DNA of 64,000 nucleotides from Flavonifractor sp. An100 (GTDB taxonomy: Bacteria; Bacillota; Clostridia; Oscillospirales; Oscillospiraceae), in NCBI RefSeq assembly GCF_002161175.1, contig NZ_NFMA01000014.1:22605-86604 (forward strand), read 5' to 3'. The notes below the pieces were generated by a model. It made no database searches and was not told where the DNA came from. It saw only the letters and a list, made by a program, of their open reading frames with translations. How positions within the stretch are numbered: the first letter of the stretch is position 1; each line of letters opens with the position of its first letter. Below are positions 60,585 through 64,000 of this stretch, in pieces. A program made the translations under genes and the position numbers.

Positions 60585-61583
60585 ATGCGTATTCGGGTTT
60601 ATGGAGCACAGCCGGATGAGCTGGGGCTGTATGAAGAGGCAAAATCCAAGTATGGTTTCTCTTTTGAGTTTGCCAAGGGCACGCTCAATGAGGACACCGT
60701 AGACGAGGTCAAGGACTGCGAGGGAATCATCTTGGTCACCACCTGTAAGGTTACAGAGAAGGTGGTCAAGGTCCTTGCTGAGCGGGGCGTCAAGTATCTG
60801 GCTACCCGTTCTGCCGGCAGCGATCATGTGGATTACGAGGCAGTTAAGAAGTACGGCCTTCACTGCGCCAACGTCCCCTTCTATGCCCCTGAGGCCATTG
60901 CGGAGTACACCATTCTGGTGGCTCTGTGGACCATTCGTCATGGAAAGAAGTCCTGGAACATGATCCAGAACGGTGACTTCACCATGCAGGGCCTGAAGGG
61001 CCGGCAGCTGGGTCGGATGACGGCCGGCGTGCTGGGCACCGGCCGCATCGGCCGGACCACCATGAGCCTGCTCAACGGCTTTGGGGCCAAGGTTCTGGGT
61101 TGGGACCCCTATCCCAACGATGCCGCTGCCAAGCTGGGCACCTATGTGACCAAGGAGGAGCTGCTGCAGCAGAGTGATATCGTCTTCCTGCACTGCCCCC
61201 TCACCCCCGACAGCTACCATATCATCGGGGAGGAGACCCTGGCTCAGATGAAGGACGGCGCTGTGCTCATCAACACCGCCCGGGGCGGTCTGGTGGACCA
61301 CGCGGCCGTGCTGAAGGCGCTGGAGAGCGGAAAGCTCAGCGGTTTTGCCTTCGATGTGTATGAGAACGAGAGCGAGTTCGTCCGGAAGAAGAAGCCCCTC
61401 AGTGAGATCAACGATCCCGTCTTCAAGGCCCTTCTGGCCCGTGAGGATGTCCACTACAGCGCCCATGTGGCCTTCTACACCGACGGTGCCATCTACAGCA
61501 TGATTGAGGTCACGCTGGAGAACCTGAAGGAGTACGAGACCACCGGAGCGTGCAAGAATGAGATCAAGGAGGAGGGTGTGTAA
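60585..61583 (+). CDS. D-2-hydroxyacid dehydrogenase (D-lactate dehydrogenase-like)
   Basis: 332 residues, of the D-lactate/D-2-hydroxyisocaproate dehydrogenase group. It has the N-terminal MRIRVYGAQPDE, the Rossmann motif GVLGTGRIGRTT, Arg in LINTARGGLVD, Glu in FDVYENE and His in YSAHVAFYTD. Members reduce branched-chain, aromatic or simple 2-oxo acids. The 101-nt gap before it holds only a weak 6-bp hairpin (60512-60527). It is immediately followed by an aminotransferase, which would supply or consume the same 2-oxo acid. Confidence 0.9.
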   Translation: MRIRVYGAQPDELGLYEEAKSKYGFSFEFAKGTLNEDTVDEVKDCEGIILVTTCKVTEKVVKVLAERGVKYLATRSAGSDHVDYEAVKKYGLHCANVPFYAPEAIAEYTILVALWTIRHGKKSWNMIQNGDFTMQGLKGRQLGRMTAGVLGTGRIGRTTMSLLNGFGAKVLGWDPYPNDAAAKLGTYVTKEELLQQSDIVFLHCPLTPDSYHIIGEETLAQMKDGAVLINTARGGLVDHAAVLKALESGKLSGFAFDVYENESEFVRKKKPLSEINDPVFKALLAREDVHYSAHVAFYTDGAIYSMIEVTLENLKEYETTGACKNEIKEEGV

Positions 61584-61584
61584 G

Positions 61585-62772
61585 ATGAGAGATATGGTTT
61601 CGGAAAATGCCAAGCGTTTGGAAGCCTCTCCAATTCGTGCCATTCTGGACCGGGCTGCCGCTCTGCGGGCACAGGGTAAGCCTGTGATCCCCTTCAGCGC
61701 CGGTGAGCCGGACTTCCCCACCCCCGAGCCCATCAAGGCGGCCACTATGCAGGCCATCGCCGATAACTACAGCCACTATGCTTCCAACCGTGGCCTTCCC
61801 GCCCTGCGGAAGATCCTGGCCAAGAAGATTCAGGGCGATACTGGGCTGGCCTATGATCCGGAGACTGAGATCCTCATTACCTCCAGCGGTGCTGAGGCAC
61901 TCAATAACTCCATCCTTACCTTTGTTAATCCCGGGGATGAGGTGATTATCCCCACTCCGGCCTTCGTCTCCTATAAGAACCTGGTGAAGTTTGCAGGCGG
62001 CACCTTCGTGGACATCCCCCTGCGGGCAGACAATGGCTTCCAGCTGGACGCCGATGAGATTGAGGCCCATATCACTTCCAAGACCAAGATGATCATTCTC
62101 AACAACCCCAACAACCCCAGCGGTGCGGTGTATAGCCGTGAGGTGCTGGAGCGGGTGGCAGCCCTTGCTGTGAAATATGATCTGTTGGTGCTGTCCGACG
62201 AGATGTACAGCCGTTTGGTTTATGACGGAGCAGAGTTTATCTCCATGGCGGCCCTGCCCGGTATGCGGGAGCGGACCATTGTGGTCAGCGGCTTCTCCAA
62301 GTCCTATGCCATGACTGGCTGGCGCTTGGGCTATATCGCCACTGCCAAGGAGCTGGCTGGACCCATCCTGAAAGTCCACCAGTACTCCACCACCTGTTCC
62401 CCCACCTTTATCCAGCAGGGCCTGGTCAATTCCCTGGAGCTGCCGGAGACGGAGGAAGCGGTGAAAGAGATGCTGGCTGCCTTTGCTCGCCGTCGCGAGA
62501 TGATCGTCAAGGGCCTCCAGGCCATCCCCAACATCACCCCTGTGGTTCCCAAGGGTGCGTTCTATGTCATGGTAGATGTGTCTGCCACAGGCAAGAGCGG
62601 CATGGAATTTGCACAGGAACTGTTAGAAGAGCACAGTGTTGCCACGGTACCCGCTGTGGGTCTGGGCGATAGCTGCGGCGATTATATTCGAATTTCCTAC
62701 GCCGCTTCCGATGAAGATATCCAGGAGGGCCTGCGGCGGATGGAGGCCTTTGTAAAGGCTATTTCGAAGTAA
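61585..62772 (+). CDS. PLP-dependent aminotransferase, class I (aspartate aminotransferase-like)
   Basis: 395 residues of fold type I: PVIPFSAGEPDFPTPEPIK near the N-terminus, NNPNNPSGAVYS (about 180-191), DEMYSRLVYDG, and the PLP lysine in VVSGFSKSYAMTGWRLGY. The closing RISYAASDEDIQEGL contains the substrate carboxylate-binding Arg. ATG 61585 lies 1 nt after the dehydrogenase stop, with AAGGAGGAG 9 nt upstream. The pair suggests interconversion of amino acid, 2-oxo acid and 2-hydroxy acid. A terminator follows. Confidence 0.93.
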   Translation: MRDMVSENAKRLEASPIRAILDRAAALRAQGKPVIPFSAGEPDFPTPEPIKAATMQAIADNYSHYASNRGLPALRKILAKKIQGDTGLAYDPETEILITSSGAEALNNSILTFVNPGDEVIIPTPAFVSYKNLVKFAGGTFVDIPLRADNGFQLDADEIEAHITSKTKMIILNNPNNPSGAVYSREVLERVAALAVKYDLLVLSDEMYSRLVYDGAEFISMAALPGMRERTIVVSGFSKSYAMTGWRLGYIATAKELAGPILKVHQYSTTCSPTFIQQGLVNSLELPETEEAVKEMLAAFARRREMIVKGLQAIPNITPVVPKGAFYVMVDVSATGKSGMEFAQELLEEHSVATVPAVGLGDSCGDYIRISYAASDEDIQEGLRRMEAFVKAISK

Positions 62773-62786
62773 GTTGACCCCCATTG

Positions 62787-62834
62787 CCTGGCGGTGCATC
62801 TGGCCCGTTGGTCTGGATGTACCGCCAGGTTTTC
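62787..62834 (+). terminator. Terminator after the aminotransferase gene
   Basis: 13-bp stem 62787-62799/62817-62829 (one G-U pair) with a 17-nt loop, then TTTTC. Confidence 0.75.
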
Positions 62835-62850
62835 AATCGCAGTCACTGTA

Positions 62851-63050
62851 TTGTGCGATATATGCCGAGCTTGACCGGAACATCAGAAGCGAACCTATAA
62901 ATAATATGGCATCGAAACACCAAAGTAACCAAGCGAAAGCAGTCTCTTTACTTCTAAGTATATCGGACAAATTTCGCAAGCGGGAATCAGCGAAAAGGTC
63001 AAACGAGATAGGCAGAGTACGCTGAAACCGAGGGCGGGTTATTTTTTGCC
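62851..63050 (+). promoter_or_regulatory. Regulatory region of the FAD oxidoreductase gene
   Basis: TTGTGCGATA at 62851-62860 (9 of 10 with the motif upstream of the GlcG gene) and TTTCGCAAG at 62972-62980. GG-N10-GC at 63036-63049 with TTTGC at its -12 end is a possible sigma-54 promoter; the -24 side is poor. A sigma-A alternative is TTAACC-N17-TACAAA at 63087-63115. No gene is credible in 62836-63140. Confidence 0.4.
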
Positions 63051-63140
63051 GATTTTTTGGAAAAAAGAGGCGAAAAATCAATTATGTTAACCAGCTCAAA
63101 TAATGGGCATACAAAATTTATAGAAAGAAAGGTGTAACAG

Positions 63141-64000
63141 ATGAAGGTTATCGTAGTAGGCGGAGGATGGGCAGGTTCCGGAGCGGCCATCGCGGCGAAG
63201 AATGCCGGCGCAGAGGTAACAGTTCTGGAGCGTACCGATATGCTGCTGGGCACTGGCCTGGTAGGCGGCATTATGCGGAACAACGGCCGGTTCACCGCGA
63301 CTGAGGAAGCGATTGCTCTGGGCGCCAATGAGATTTTTGAGACCATCGACGCCAATTGTCGGCACACCAACATTGAGTTCCCCGGCCATTCCCATGCCAG
63401 TCTGTATGACATCGCGCTCATCGAGCCGGCCATCAAGGCTTTGCTGCAGAAGAAGGGGATCGAGGTCCGCACCCTGGCCCGTGTGAAGGACGTGGAGATG
63501 GATGGGGACAAGATGGTGTCCGTGATCCTGACCAACGACGAGAAGATCAGCGGCGATGTGTTTATCGACGCCACCGGCAGCGCGGGTCCCATGGTGAACT
63601 GCGGCAAGTACGGCAACGGCTGTGCGATGTGTGCGCTGCGGTGCCCCACCTTCGGCGGCCGTGTGAGCGTGGTCGGCAAGGCTGGTATCGAGGAGAAGAT
63701 GGGCAAGAAGGCGGACGGAAGCATCGGCGCCATGAGCGGTTCCTGTAAGCTGCTGAAGGAGTCCCTGAGCAAGGAGATCGTGGAGATGCTGGATAAGACC
63801 GGTGTAGCCGTGGTGCCCATTCCCGAGCATCTGCGCAAGGGCGAAGGCGTGCTGGCCAAGAAGGCTTGCCAGCAGTACGCTCTGAAGGAGTTCGCGGAGA
63901 ACATCATCCTGCTGGATACCGGCCACGCCAAGCTGATGACCCCCTACTATCCGCTGGACCAGCTGCGTCAGGTTCCTGGTTTTGAGAATGCCCGGTTTGA
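63141..64000 (+). CDS. FAD-dependent oxidoreductase, 5' part
   Basis: 286 codons are visible and the frame runs off the right edge. It begins MKVIVVGGGWAGSGAAIAAK, a dinucleotide-binding GxGxxG-type motif with the acidic residue in VLERTD. LVGGIMRNNGRF and VFIDATGSAGP match the FAD_oxidored/FixC-like class. A Cys motif, CAMCALRCP (about 160-168), could bind a metal or FeS cofactor or form a redox disulfide. AAGGTG lies 7 nt before ATG 63141. It may oxidise a product of the upstream dehydrogenase/aminotransferase set. Confidence 0.85.
   Translation, partial: MKVIVVGGGWAGSGAAIAAKNAGAEVTVLERTDMLLGTGLVGGIMRNNGRFTATEEAIALGANEIFETIDANCRHTNIEFPGHSHASLYDIALIEPAIKALLQKKGIEVRTLARVKDVEMDGDKMVSVILTNDEKISGDVFIDATGSAGPMVNCGKYGNGCAMCALRCPTFGGRVSVVGKAGIEEKMGKKADGSIGAMSGSCKLLKESLSKEIVEMLDKTGVAVVPIPEHLRKGEGVLAKKACQQYALKEFAENIILLDTGHAKLMTPYYPLDQLRQVPGFENARF

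Noticed and set aside
62774..63025. 83-codon plus-strand frame after the aminotransferase
   Set aside because: It begins inside the terminator hairpin, has no ribosome site and no recognisable composition.

Overview
The window is chromosomal DNA of a GC-rich, low-oxygen-lifestyle Firmicute. The gene content (smc-ftsY, rph-rdgB, yhbY-nadD-rsfS, an ntp-type V-ATPase, feoAB with a Cys-rich partner, YesM/AraC two-component system, AzlCD, LCP protein), AGGAGG-type ribosome sites, frequent TTG/GTG starts and high GC suggest a gut member of class Clostridia, order Oscillospirales (Flavonifractor/Lawsonibacter/Intestinimonas-like). That placement is inference. I saw no rRNA, tRNA, CRISPR array, IS element or prophage.

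Layout. 1-1542: 3' end of a PcrA-type helicase. 1723-7793: MacAB-like efflux operon followed by an S-layer-homology protein. 7882-10136: HAD phosphatase, 3-methyladenine DNA glycosylase and an EamA exporter. 10206-11394: DUF2089 regulator with two small membrane proteins. 11477-15902: two ECF sigma/anti-sigma pairs flanking a YitT protein. 16004-21481: smc to ftsY. 21648-27065: a housekeeping run (rph, PQ-loop protein, rdgB, yhbY, a nadD-yqeK fusion, LCP protein, rsfS). 27067-32260: lipid kinase, AzlCD, prephenate dehydratase, SDR and a membrane-anchored glycosidase-like protein. 32475-41521: nine-gene V-ATPase operon in the order ntpFIKECGABD; the K subunit keeps all the sodium ligands known from Enterococcus hirae. 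41529-43017 (minus): MATE pump behind a 36-codon leader peptide with an internal terminator. 43085-45720: feoA-feoB-Cys-rich protein, with three related candidate metal-regulator operators.

45813-55930 looks like one physiological unit. A three-gene ABC importer with a fused double permease (AfuABC/FbpABC type) is divergent from a lipoprotein-histidine kinase-AraC response regulator set arranged like staphylococcal HptA-HptS-HptR. Two HAD phosphatase/mutase genes follow. I read it as a candidate system for sensing and importing a phosphorylated or related sugar or anion.

56027-64000 is a second accessory unit: a GlcG-family protein, a PucR-type regulator and a sigma-54 activator on the minus strand, divergent from two D-2-hydroxyacid dehydrogenases, an aminotransferase and a FAD oxidoreductase cut by the window edge. 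Copies of a TTGTGCGAAA-like motif lie in the three intergenic regions of this unit, suggesting a regulon for 2-hydroxy/2-oxo/amino-acid interconversion with an unknown substrate.
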